This document shows, piece after piece, positions 9,103 to 17,760 of a DNA stretch of 64,000 nucleotides; position 1 is the stretch's first letter; each line of letters starts with the position of its first letter. The notes beneath the pieces were generated by a model. It had not been told where the DNA came from. It saw only the letters and a list, made by a program, of their open reading frames with translations, and searched no databases. Origin of the DNA: Caldithrix sp. Lineage in GTDB: Bacteria > Zhuqueibacterota > Zhuqueibacteria > Thermofontimicrobiales > Sulfurfontimicrobiaceae. The stretch spans positions 48,643 to 112,642 of the forward strand of contig DYKB01000012.1 of the NCBI GenBank assembly GCA_020722815.1, in the 5' to 3' direction. The translations under genes were made by a program, and so were the position numbers.

Positions 9103-10947
9103 ATGTTGCCAATTGAAGAACAAGACTATGTAAAACAATTTGATTTTCGCCTCTGGCGGCGGCTGCTGCAATTTGCGCGTCCATATTGGCCCTATCTTGT
9201 CAGACTTGGCGTGGTGATGATCACGGTTGGGGGAATCGATGCCATCATGCCTATTTTTTCGAAGATAGCAATCGACCGGTTTATCACGCCCCAGACGACC
9301 CACTATTTCGGCTGGTTCATATCGGCCTTCATTTTTACGGTTTGTCTGTTGGGTCTTTGTGTCTGGTTATTAATCAGTCTCGCCGGCCGGGTCGACATGT
9401 GGGTGTGTTATGATATTCGAAAAGCGGGTTTTAAGCGATTGCAGGAACTTTCATTATCCTATTATGATCAAACTTTGGTTGGCTGGCTCATGACGCGCCT
9501 CACCTCAGATGTTCAAAAATTAGGCGATGTGGTTTCCTGGAGTATCGTTCAAACCCTGTGGGGCGTGGCCATGATGGTGATTATGATTATCCTGATGCTG
9601 TATCTGAACTGGAAACTGGCACTCATTACTTTTAGTGTGATTCCGTTCCTGGTTTTCGTTAGTTTTTTTTTCCAGAAACGAATTTTAAAGGCACATCGGT
9701 TGGCCCGGAAAATCAATTCCCGGATAACAGGTGCCTTTAACGAAGGCATTATGGGAGCCAGAACGTCAAAAACGCTGGTTCGTGAAGCCGAAAATCTCAA
9801 TGAATTTAAACTGGAAACAACCGAGATGTACCATGCTTCAGTACGTGCAGCGATTTATTCGTCGGTTTATTTACCCATCGTGCTGGTGCTGGGAAATACA
9901 GGGGCCGGACTGGCGCTCTGGTTTGGTGGTAAAGGTGTTTTTGCGCAATCTATCAGCTATGGAACGCTGGTTGCTTTTATCTCTTATGCGATTCAGTTTT
10001 TTGAACCTATTCGGCAATTGGCGGCAAAATTCGCTGAACTCCAGAGCGCCCAGGCAGCAGCCGAGCGAACTTTCTCATTATTTGAAACAGATGTTGAGAT
10101 TAAAGACCGTCCGGAAATCATTCAAAAGTATGGGGAATCTTTTACAACCGACCATAAAAATTGGCCGGAACTGATTGGTAATATTAGTTTTCGAAATGTC
10201 ACTTTTGCTTATCAGAAGGGTGAGAAGGTTCTTAAAAATTTCAATCTTGAAGTAAAAGCCGGTGAAAAGATTGCATTGGTAGGGGAGACGGGCTCTGGTA
10301 AAAGTACTGTCGTCAATCTCGCCTGTCGTTTTTATGAACCAACATCCGGAGAAATCTTGATAGATGGGGTCAATTATCAGAATTATCCTTTATTATGGCT
10401 GCATTCGCATTTGGGCTATGTTTTGCAGAATCCACACCTTTTCAGTGGCACGGTTCGTGATAATATTCGTTATGGTCGTTTAGATGCTACCGATGCAGAA
10501 GTAATTGAAGCAGCGAAATTAGTGAATGCTCATGATTTTATCATGAAACTCGAAAAAGGTTATGAAAGCAAGGTCGGTGAAGGCGGAAGTCGGATTTCCA
10601 CCGGTCAAAAGCAATTAATTGCCTTTGCCCGGGCAATCCTGGCCAATCCCAAAATCTTTGTCCTGGATGAAGCAACATCTTCGGTTGATACGGAAACTGA
10701 ACAGATCATTCAGTCCGCAATTCAAACTGTTTTGGCGGGCCGGACGAGCTTTATTATTGCCCATCGGCTTTCGACTATCCGCTCCGCCGATCGGATTCTC
10801 GTGATTCAGAAAGGTGAGATTATCGAAGACGGTAATCATCAGCAATTGATTAAGAAAAAAGGGTATTATTACCGGCTTTATACGAATCAATTTATCGATG
10901 AAAATGAAATGGAATTGCTGCAGCGCAAAACCGGCCTGGCTGCATAA
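9103..10947 (+). CDS. ABC exporter half-transporter, catalytic-site subunit
   Basis: 614 residues with six membrane segments and an ATPase domain: Walker A GETGSGKST (about 394), signature ISTGQKQ (about 497) and Walker B FVLDEATSSVD (about 520) with the catalytic Glu. The signature is non-canonical (STGQ in place of SGGQ), which complements the upstream subunit: that one has a perfect signature but lacks the Glu. Together they would make one working ATP site and one degenerate site. A GGAGG ribosome site precedes the ATG. The 179-base gap to the first gene contains a palindromic repeat but no strong terminator, so co-transcription is likely. Confidence 0.92.
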   Translation: MLPIEEQDYVKQFDFRLWRRLLQFARPYWPYLVRLGVVMITVGGIDAIMPIFSKIAIDRFITPQTTHYFGWFISAFIFTVCLLGLCVWLLISLAGRVDMWVCYDIRKAGFKRLQELSLSYYDQTLVGWLMTRLTSDVQKLGDVVSWSIVQTLWGVAMMVIMIILMLYLNWKLALITFSVIPFLVFVSFFFQKRILKAHRLARKINSRITGAFNEGIMGARTSKTLVREAENLNEFKLETTEMYHASVRAAIYSSVYLPIVLVLGNTGAGLALWFGGKGVFAQSISYGTLVAFISYAIQFFEPIRQLAAKFAELQSAQAAAERTFSLFETDVEIKDRPEIIQKYGESFTTDHKNWPELIGNISFRNVTFAYQKGEKVLKNFNLEVKAGEKIALVGETGSGKSTVVNLACRFYEPTSGEILIDGVNYQNYPLLWLHSHLGYVLQNPHLFSGTVRDNIRYGRLDATDAEVIEAAKLVNAHDFIMKLEKGYESKVGEGGSRISTGQKQLIAFARAILANPKIFVLDEATSSVDTETEQIIQSAIQTVLAGRTSFIIAHRLSTIRSADRILVIQKGEIIEDGNHQQLIKKKGYYYRLYTNQFIDENEMELLQRKTGLAA

Positions 10948-11057
10948 TTTTGTTTAAATGCTTTTTGAATAAGGCGATTCGGAGTGAATGGAGAGAACGC
11001 GGAAAAATTAATATTCGCTCCGTGTTCCTCTGTAACCTCCGTGACGCTTGTAAAATT

Positions 11058-11393
11058 TTACGCGACTTCCTTTCCAGCAATATCCCGATAAAAACAGGAA
11101 TATTTCCCCGTATGACAGGCCGGGCCAATCTGTTTAACTTCCAAAAGGATCGTATCCTCATCACAATCAATCCGGATCGAATGAATGAACTGAAAATGGC
11201 CGGAAGTTTCACCTTTGATCCAGAGTTTTTGTCGGGACCGGGACCAGTAGCAAGCCTTTCCGTTTTGAATTGTCCAGGCCAGGCTTTCCCGATTCATATA
11301 CGCCAGCATCAGTACTTCTTTGGTTTCCACATCCTGCACAATGGCCGGAACCAGGCCGCGTTCATCGAATTTTATCTGATCGATTAAATTCAT
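11058..11393 (-). CDS. hisI: Phosphoribosyl-AMP cyclohydrolase
   Basis: 111 residues, the usual size of stand-alone HisI. It opens the purine ring of phosphoribosyl-AMP in the third step of histidine biosynthesis in the cytoplasm. Visible family features are [10 protein letters not shown], the zinc-ligand Cys region [11 protein letters not shown], the metal-binding DCDEDT cluster and [13 protein letters not shown] near the C-terminus. There is no fused HisE pyrophosphatase domain, so that activity must be encoded elsewhere. The ATG overlaps the hisF stop by one base (TAATG), so translation is probably coupled. Confidence 0.95.
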   Translation of the reverse strand: MNLIDQIKFDERGLVPAIVQDVETKEVLMLAYMNRESLAWTIQNGKACYWSRSRQKLWIKGETSGHFQFIHSIRIDCDEDTILLEVKQIGPACHTGKYSCFYRDIAGKEVA

Positions 11394-12151
11394 TATAACC
11401 TCACGGGAATATTTTGGGTTTGCAAATATTTTTTTAATTCACGAATTGTAATTTCTTTATAATGGAAAATTGAAGCCGCCAGGGCGGCATCCGCTTTGCC
11501 TTCAATAAAAACATCCCGGATATGTTCGCGAGTACCACCTCCTCCTGACGCAATCACAGGAATATTAATCGTTTCTGAGATACGGCGTGTCAGTTCAACA
11601 TCATATCCTGTCTTGCGACCATCCATATCCATGCTGGTCAATAGAATTTCGCCAGCGCCCAACTGCTCCACTTGTCGCGCCCATTCAATCGCATCAATTC
11701 CGGTCGGACGGCTTCCACCATGCGAAAAAACCTCCCAACTTCCAGCACCACGACGCCGGGCATCAATGGCCACCACAATACATTGTGAGCCAAAAGCCTC
11801 AGCGCCCTCGGCTATCAATTCAGGGCGATAGATGGCAGCCGTGTTAATCGAAACTTTGTCCGCTCCCCGAATAACAATTTCGTGAATGTCATCGACAGTT
11901 GAAATACCGCCGCCAATAGTAAATGGAATAAAAACTTTACGGGCGACCCGTTCCGCCAGATCAAAAATTGTCCGGCGATTTTCTTTGCTCGCCGTTATAT
12001 CCAGAAAAACAAGCTCGTCGGCGCGTTCCAGGGTATAATAATGGCCCAATTCAACCGGATCGCCGGCATCGCGTAATTGGAGAAATTGAATTCCTTTCAC
12101 CACCCGCCCGTCCTTTACATCCAGGCAGGGGATTATTCTTTTGGCTAACAT
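11393..12151 (-). CDS. hisF: Imidazole glycerol phosphate synthase cyclase subunit
   Basis: 252 residues, full length. HisF forms imidazole glycerol phosphate and AICAR from PRFAR using ammonia passed from HisH. The TIM-barrel catalytic acids are in place: D11 in IIPCLDV and D130 in VVAIDA; phosphate-binding loops IGGGIS and ASGGGG are visible. An AAAGGT ribosome site precedes the ATG. hisI follows with a one-base overlap. hisH and the remaining his genes are not in this window, so the pathway is split in this genome. Confidence 0.96.
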   Translation of the reverse strand: MLAKRIIPCLDVKDGRVVKGIQFLQLRDAGDPVELGHYYTLERADELVFLDITASKENRRTIFDLAERVARKVFIPFTIGGGISTVDDIHEIVIRGADKVSINTAAIYRPELIAEGAEAFGSQCIVVAIDARRRGAGSWEVFSHGGSRPTGIDAIEWARQVEQLGAGEILLTSMDMDGRKTGYDVELTRRISETINIPVIASGGGGTREHIRDVFIEGKADAALAASIFHYKEITIRELKKYLQTQNIPVRL

Positions 12152-12271
12152 GTATGACCTTTCAATTCTGTAAATTTTGGTCGAAATATACGCGCTCTAC
12201 CAGTATTCATCACGAGCCGGAGGCAAAATCGCCTTTTCCGCTGTAATCAGTTAAGTTCTGGTAGCAGATAT

Positions 12272-13186
12272 TTAAAATAAATTTTTTACCCAACGATAAC
12301 TTTGTAATGCGTTTGTCGCAGCAATCGAAATTTTGCTTAATAAATTCCCGATTGCATCCCGTGTCTGTTCAGAAATTTCTACTTTCGAAATTACTTCAAT
12401 CTGCAAAACAGTTTGCGTTTGGTGATTGGCTTGGTGTTCGTTCTTCATAAACTCCAGCATGGCCGAATTGGGATTAATAAGTCCCTGAAAATATTGAGAC
12501 TTTTCCTGTAGAACTGCTTCCCAGATTTTTGCGGCATATCCATAGTGTGTACAATTTAAACTGGCAAAAAATGGCGCATCTGGCTGCGTAAATTGTTTTA
12601 AAGCCAGATGACTATATAATTCAATATATTTTCGCGTTTGGGGACTATTCCAGCCTTTCTCGATGCTATCAGTTAATTCCAGACATCCTTGTTGTATAAT
12701 CCGATTGGCGGCGATACCGGATTCTATCAGTTTTTGGCGATATGAATTGGCATTAATGGTTGTCGGCGTCCCAAAGATAATCACATTTGAATCAGAATTT
12801 TGAATTAACGTTGCGCGAATCAAATTTACACCCGCATCAACAATACCAATCACCGGAATATCCGAAAACTGTGCAAAATGTGTTTGCGGATAAATAACCG
12901 AAAGTGTGTTACAGGCAATTAAAACCAAATCAGGATGGTACTGTTTTTGTATCGCAAATAATGCATTATCAAAATGTTGAGCCTTTTCAAATGCAGTGGC
13001 CAGGCGATTATAGCCACTATTGGCATCAAACAGTGCATTGAAAAAAATAAGCTTCGCCTTTTTGAAGTAATTGCCTGACTGAATAAGTGAAATCAATTCA
13101 GCGAAAACTGATAAGCCACCAATGCCGGAATCAGTTACAACAAAAGTGACTTCCGGTTGTTTTAATATTTGCTGGATTGTTTTCAT
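12272..13186 (-). CDS. Glutamate racemase-like protein (Asp/Glu racemase family)
   Basis: 304 residues, longer than typical MurI (about 265). The cofactor-independent racemase signature is present: D19-S-G in TDSGIGGLSV, the first catalytic Cys C92 in IACNTLS and the second C212 in LNCTHYGY. MurI makes D-glutamate for peptidoglycan. The segment after residue 45 (FFNALFDANSGYNRL) departs from the usual MurI 'YxDxxxxPYG' stretch, and the C-terminal 40 residues are extra, so a different amino-acid racemase is possible. It lies 120 bases upstream of hisF on the same strand. The start has only a weak ribosome site. Confidence 0.75.
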   Translation of the reverse strand: MKTIQQILKQPEVTFVVTDSGIGGLSVFAELISLIQSGNYFKKAKLIFFNALFDANSGYNRLATAFEKAQHFDNALFAIQKQYHPDLVLIACNTLSVIYPQTHFAQFSDIPVIGIVDAGVNLIRATLIQNSDSNVIIFGTPTTINANSYRQKLIESGIAANRIIQQGCLELTDSIEKGWNSPQTRKYIELYSHLALKQFTQPDAPFFASLNCTHYGYAAKIWEAVLQEKSQYFQGLINPNSAMLEFMKNEHQANHQTQTVLQIEVISKVEISEQTRDAIGNLLSKISIAATNALQSYRWVKNLF

Positions 13187-13408
13187 ACGGTTTATTTTAA
13201 TTAAAATACAGCCTCAGTTATAATTGATTTTAAGGATTTGTTTCTATTCATTCAATGAAATCAATTTTACGCTAAATGCAAAATTTAAAATTCAGAATAT
13301 AGTTAATAAATGAAACATTGTCAAGTTAAAAATAAGTATGAATCTGTGATGGCTAATCCCGATTAAATGGATAATTGGCAGACATAGCGGTTGGAGTTTA
13401 TTTAACAC

Positions 13409-13621
13409 TTGAAATTCTAAAAATGAAATGCTTTTTCTTTGGTGAATTTGTATTGAATAGGAAATTGACCCTCTCTGGATCTCCCGGTTTTTATAAAAAT
13501 GAAAATGAGGCGATAACCCGGCTTACTCTCCCTCAAATTCTGTTTTAGGAATTTGGGGGAGGCAGGAGGGGGTTCTTAATAGATTTATAACCTCCTAAAT
13601 TTCTATTTTAGAATTTCAGGT
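13409..13621. repeat. PAL1 palindrome, complete copy
   Basis: Ends TTGAAATTCTAAAAATGAAA and TTTCTATTTTAGAATTTCAG are inverted. Between them lie a CCCTCTCTGGATCTCCC arm, an AATTTGGGGGAGGCAGGA arm and two internal hairpins. No frame of note crosses it. It sits between the racemase and the envelope operon. Confidence 0.6.
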
Positions 13622-13700
13622 AACGATACGTATTATTTGTCAAAATAAAACAGGTGGATGACGCATTTACAAACGTACACTTTTTGATTAAGCAAAACCT

Positions 13701-14045
13701 GCCCTCACCCTCTCCCAGAGGGCTGATCTTGACCCATATCCACGGACTGGACCCGGGGAATTGAAGTTAAATGCGAAGACGGTGCAATTAAGTGCCTGAT
13801 TTGTAAAAGTCACTCGTTTGAACTCATCCCCCCTGGCCCCCTTCTCTTAAGAAGGAAGGGGGAGTGCGGCTTCTCCCCCTCTCTTGAAAGAGAGGGGGCC
13901 GGGGGGTGAGTTCAAGAGGCGCCGGTCACGCACTAATTCTCCTGAATTTTTTGACTTCCCCGGCTTTAGCAACGAGATGTGGGTCAAGATCAGCTCAGGG
14001 GGAGAGGGAATAGCTACGCTTTCTTTCCTTGGGAGAGGGTTGGGG
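13701..14045. repeat. CCCTCACCCTCTCCC palindrome split by element C
   Basis: The left arm GCCCTCACCCTCTCCCAGAG and the right portion GGGAGAGGGAATAGCTACG to GGGAGAGGGTTGGGG correspond to the intact palindrome at 47522-47597. The two parts are separated by the 273-bp element at 13722-13994. Confidence 0.55.
13722..13994. mobile_element. Element C copy 1, GATCTTGACCCA ends
   Basis: Inverted ends GCTGATCTTGACCCATATC and GATGTGGGTCAAGATCAGC bound a 273-bp non-coding unit with an internal G-run/C-run hairpin. A related, more diverged unit is at 45338-45613. It interrupts a palindrome, which suggests insertion. Confidence 0.6.
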
Positions 14046-14255
14046 TAAGATCTTTAAGTTTGTTCTAAAAATAAATCTTCAAAGTAATTTAAAAAGCGTA
14101 CGGTAGAGAAATTACACCTAACATTTTATGCGTTATTTTTGCCAATTTCTTTGTCAAATGAAAATTTCACCACTTGTTTTATTCAATTTACATTAGTATT
14201 ATTAATCTACCTTCAACACGCAAGTTATTCTGAATCGAAAAAGAAGGACCGGCAA

Positions 14256-15575
14256 ATGAAAATTATAAAAACGATTCTTTTCCTGATGGCGATTTCTCTC
14301 TGGTTCGTTACTGGTTGCAGCACATCTTCATATCATTTGGGTAGAGAAGCACTTGAAGTAAATGAGGTTGCTAAGGCTTATCAGCATCTCCAGCGCGCCT
14401 ACCTCAATGATCCCAAAAATCCAGCGATAAATCGCGAACTTGGCATCGCCTGCTTTTTAAAACACCAATATGATGCCGCAATCACCCATTTTATAACAGC
14501 CCAGCAAAAATTTCCCCGTAATGGTCGATTGTTGTTTTATCTGGGAGTGAGTTACGAATTACAAAATCAGAAGGAAAAAGCCATCGCGGTATATTCACAA
14601 TATATCAAAATATCACGTTTTAAACCAATTCGCCATGCCATTGAAAAGCGGCTGTTGAAATTGACCCGCGCGGCTGCTGAAGAACAGATACGACAGGCTA
14701 TCATGCATGAACAAGACCTTAACACTCAATCCATTCCCGAAAATGCTATCGCTGTCATCGACTTTTCATATCTCGGTCGTGATTCGGCGCTGATTCCTTT
14801 GCGAAAAGGTTTAGCCTATTTCGTCATGACCGATCTTTCGAAAATCAATCGGCTTCAACTGGTGGAACGGATAAAAATCCAAGAAATTATAGCCGAATTA
14901 AAATTAAGCCAAAAGAATATGATGGATCGGAAAACCACCGCGCGTTTGGGACGGCTATTGGGAGCGGCACAAATTATTCAGGGTGCGTTTCTGGATGTGG
15001 CCGATAAACAAGTACGGATGGACGCATCGATAGCGCGATTGACGATTCAGGAAATGAAATTGACCGAAGCAACTTCTGGCGCGTTATCCAAGATTATGCG
15101 ATTGGAAAAAGAGCTTGTGTTCAAGATTTTGAATACGATGAAAATTACGCTAACCGAACGCGAACGATCAGAAATTATGATTATCCCGACTGAGAATTTA
15201 CTGGCTTTTATGGCTTTTTGCCGTGGCCTGGATTCTGAAGACAGGGGCGCCTGGCAACAGGCCTTAAATGAATATTTTCTGGCGGCGAAATATGATCCCG
15301 ATTTTTCGCTGGCAAAAGAGAAAAGCCATGAATGTGAATTGAATTTAAGTAAAGCAGAAACAACAGCGGAAATTGTTCAGCTTTATGAAACATTTTATCA
15401 GGAAGCAACTCTTGCAGGAGAAGCTCGAACAGCCCGGCTACGAATCGGTAGCGGCATGATGGATGGCGGATTTTTGCCAGGCCAGGATGAGCGAAAAGCT
15501 GTCGAAGAGACGTTTGGTGAGCCTCCATTGGGCGATGTCAATGTAAATGTCACCGTTCCGCTGCCGCCAAAATAA
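14256..15575 (+). CDS. TPR lipoprotein with CsgG-like domain
   Basis: About 439 residues from the ATG at 14256, which has an AAGAAGGA site; the open frame extends further upstream but only this start gives the signal peptide MKIIKTILFLMAISLWFVTGC with lipobox V-T-G-C. Tetratricopeptide-like helices occupy roughly residues 25-130. Then a CsgG/FlgO-like domain: IAVIDFSYLG, LAYFVMTDLSKINRLQLVERIKIQEIIAEL and LGRLLGAAQIIQGAF, the layout of periplasmic outer-membrane-associated CsgG proteins. A second TPR-like stretch and a Pro-rich tail follow. It probably sits on the periplasmic face of the outer membrane. The beta-barrel gene follows by 60 bases and a further lipoprotein after that, suggesting one envelope complex. 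Confidence 0.82.
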   Translation: MKIIKTILFLMAISLWFVTGCSTSSYHLGREALEVNEVAKAYQHLQRAYLNDPKNPAINRELGIACFLKHQYDAAITHFITAQQKFPRNGRLLFYLGVSYELQNQKEKAIAVYSQYIKISRFKPIRHAIEKRLLKLTRAAAEEQIRQAIMHEQDLNTQSIPENAIAVIDFSYLGRDSALIPLRKGLAYFVMTDLSKINRLQLVERIKIQEIIAELKLSQKNMMDRKTTARLGRLLGAAQIIQGAFLDVADKQVRMDASIARLTIQEMKLTEATSGALSKIMRLEKELVFKILNTMKITLTERERSEIMIIPTENLLAFMAFCRGLDSEDRGAWQQALNEYFLAAKYDPDFSLAKEKSHECELNLSKAETTAEIVQLYETFYQEATLAGEARTARLRIGSGMMDGGFLPGQDERKAVEETFGEPPLGDVNVNVTVPLPPK

Positions 15576-15635
15576 AACGAAGAATGGTTCGCATTATATT
15601 TCTGATAACAATTTCTTGTCAAAGGAATTTTGAAT

Positions 15636-16757
15636 ATGAATAAATTAATGACAATTTTCATCATCATTTTGATCTCATTTCCGGTCATTACAAAGGCTGA
15701 AGAAATAACCGAGGTCTCTCAGTCCCGAATTCTCAGCTTTTCGACCGGCGTGGCTTATCAAAATTGGTCATTTTCCAATGCCGATGACCCATTAACACAA
15801 CTCGTTTTCCCAATCGCGGTTTCTGTACCGGTGGGTGAAAAACTGGGCTTCACGCTTCGAACTTTTCAAGCGAATAATCACTATGGAAACGATGCATTAG
15901 CTGGTTTTTCTGATATTAAATTGCAAGGAAAAGCCCTTCTGTTTGCGGATCGTTTGTTTTTTTCGACTGGTTTGAATTTACCATCCGGCAAAAACAAACT
16001 CAATCAACCGGAATTTTCTGTCTCATCGATTACCGCCATGCCTTTTCTGAAGATGATGGTTCCGCATTTGGGCAGCGGCTTTGATCTGAATTTTTCACTT
16101 TCAGCAGCGGAAAAATTTTCATTTATTACGGCGGGATTGGGTGTTGGTTTTCAGCATAAAGGCGCTTTTGAACCATTTAATACAACCAATGTCCAATACG
16201 ATCCGGGCGATGAGTTCTATCTTGAACTTGGCGTTGAAACCGGCCGAAAGCATAAACTCATGTTTGACGTCATTTTTACACAATTTCAGCAGGATAAATT
16301 CGCAAATTCAGAAATTTTTAAATCCGGAAATCGCTGGCGCCTGTATTTGACCTATCAGTTCGTGGATTGGGCATTCATTGATCAGAAACGACTGATTAAT
16401 CTATATCTCATCTATCGTACCCGTTCAAACAATGAATATCTTACCATCGACGGCTTTGTACCCGAAGAAAATCGCATTTATGGCGATATGGGAACGATGG
16501 GATTTTTTGGCCGCTTTCCCATTTCACCCAAAGTTGCTTTAAATCTCGCGTCGCAATTTGATATTCAGAAAATTGTCCTCGAAAAATTCTATGCTGCTTT
16601 TGTCGGTGGAGGAGGAGTCGGTGCCAGTTTTCAAATAAATTCTCAATTTGCCATTAATTTAAATAGCGAACTCTATCGCGGATTGATGAAAAATGGATTT
16701 GAAGCCGTATGGTTCACCGGGTGGCGAATCATGAGTGGTCTCGGTTATTCATTTTAG
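15636..16757 (+). CDS. Outer-membrane beta-barrel protein
   Basis: 373 residues starting at the ATG at 15636 (AAAGGA site upstream), with signal peptide MNKLMTIFIIILISFPVITKA. The mature part shows alternating hydrophobic/polar strands with aromatic girdle residues and ends in ...SGLGYSF, a terminal Phe typical of outer-membrane barrels. No enzymatic motif. It is between the CsgG-like lipoprotein and another lipoprotein, with short gaps, so a shared outer-membrane function is likely; whether it is a channel or a structural barrel is unknown. Confidence 0.75.
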   Translation: MNKLMTIFIIILISFPVITKAEEITEVSQSRILSFSTGVAYQNWSFSNADDPLTQLVFPIAVSVPVGEKLGFTLRTFQANNHYGNDALAGFSDIKLQGKALLFADRLFFSTGLNLPSGKNKLNQPEFSVSSITAMPFLKMMVPHLGSGFDLNFSLSAAEKFSFITAGLGVGFQHKGAFEPFNTTNVQYDPGDEFYLELGVETGRKHKLMFDVIFTQFQQDKFANSEIFKSGNRWRLYLTYQFVDWAFIDQKRLINLYLIYRTRSNNEYLTIDGFVPEENRIYGDMGTMGFFGRFPISPKVALNLASQFDIQKIVLEKFYAAFVGGGGVGASFQINSQFAINLNSELYRGLMKNGFEAVWFTGWRIMSGLGYSF

Positions 16758-16858
16758 ACGATGATCGAAAGACATTTCTTTGCAAAAGGCTGTATTTTTT
16801 AGACAGGATTAATGGACTTAAAACGAACGATGTTTTAGATGAACAGGAAAATTGACCG

Positions 16859-17731
16859 ATGAATAAAAAAATAAAATTTTATCTGATGTACATCGTGATT
16901 TTGGCTATTCTTCTCTGGTTTGGTTGTTCCCATTTTCCAACGAATCCGGAAGAAACAACGATAAAGCCATCTTTTCAACTGGTGGAACAACTGGAATTTC
17001 CCTTTGGACCATTGGAAAAGGTGAAATTACCACTGGGAAATACATCTGCCAATCCACAGGGGGAGATAACCAATGCCCATATTCTGGTGCTGGATGTAAC
17101 CAAGTGGAATAGCTGGGAAAAATTTCTGGAAGACTGGCATGATTCTACCAAAGCAGTCGACTATTCGCCGAATCTCAATGATACCGAATTAAACTGGACG
17201 ACCTTTGTTAATTGGTTTAAGGCCAGTTCCAGTGTCGTGTTTAGCGTTTATGGTGATTTTACCTTAAAAATTGATGCCGAAAAACAAATTGCCAGCGGTT
17301 CACTCCGGGTCAATAAAGGATTGAATCTATTGTTTGTGGGACTGGAACAGGGAGAACAATTATCCCATCTCGGTTTGGGACATGTCTTTGCCAGCAACAA
17401 ACAACCACATGAAGTTACGATTCAAGTCTGTTCTGTTGGCCGATTACTCGATGTCCCCATTCGCCTGGAGATTTACGGTCCCAATAAGCCTGGCAATGCC
17501 CTTGTTCTTGATCGCAACAATCCGGCCCAATTTCAGGTCATCGCCTGGTTTGATAAGCAGGAAGAAGCCAACGTGACCCAATTATCCATCTATGAAATTG
17601 ATCCGCCAGAAGCCGGTGTTATTCAAAGTGATGGAATTTTTATTCCGAATAAGGATTACACCGGCCAAAATGCTTTTATCATCGCGCGATATCGCTCTAA
17701 AATCGCCCGGCTGGGATTCGTTTTTAAATAG
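16859..17731 (+). CDS. Hypothetical lipoprotein
   Basis: 290 residues with signal MNKKIKFYLMYIVILAILLWFGC and lipobox W-F-G-C. The mature part is beta-rich, carries a Trp-rich region near residue 80-120 (KWNSWEKFLEDWHDS) and a C-terminal Ig-like segment (YEIDPPEAGVIQSDGIFIPN) of the kind found in bacterial surface Ig-like repeats. I recognise no family. It is the third gene of the envelope group, 101 bases after the beta-barrel gene, and converges with the aldehyde dehydrogenase gene. Confidence 0.72.
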   Translation: MNKKIKFYLMYIVILAILLWFGCSHFPTNPEETTIKPSFQLVEQLEFPFGPLEKVKLPLGNTSANPQGEITNAHILVLDVTKWNSWEKFLEDWHDSTKAVDYSPNLNDTELNWTTFVNWFKASSSVVFSVYGDFTLKIDAEKQIASGSLRVNKGLNLLFVGLEQGEQLSHLGLGHVFASNKQPHEVTIQVCSVGRLLDVPIRLEIYGPNKPGNALVLDRNNPAQFQVIAWFDKQEEANVTQLSIYEIDPPEAGVIQSDGIFIPNKDYTGQNAFIIARYRSKIARLGFVFK

Positions 17732-17760
17732 TGGAATTTTTTTAAACACCACCCTCAAAC

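Noticed and set aside
13722..14045. G-run/C-run hairpins as transcription terminators
   Set aside because: They are repeated elements with arms far longer than terminators need and without consistent T-tracts; repeats explain them better.
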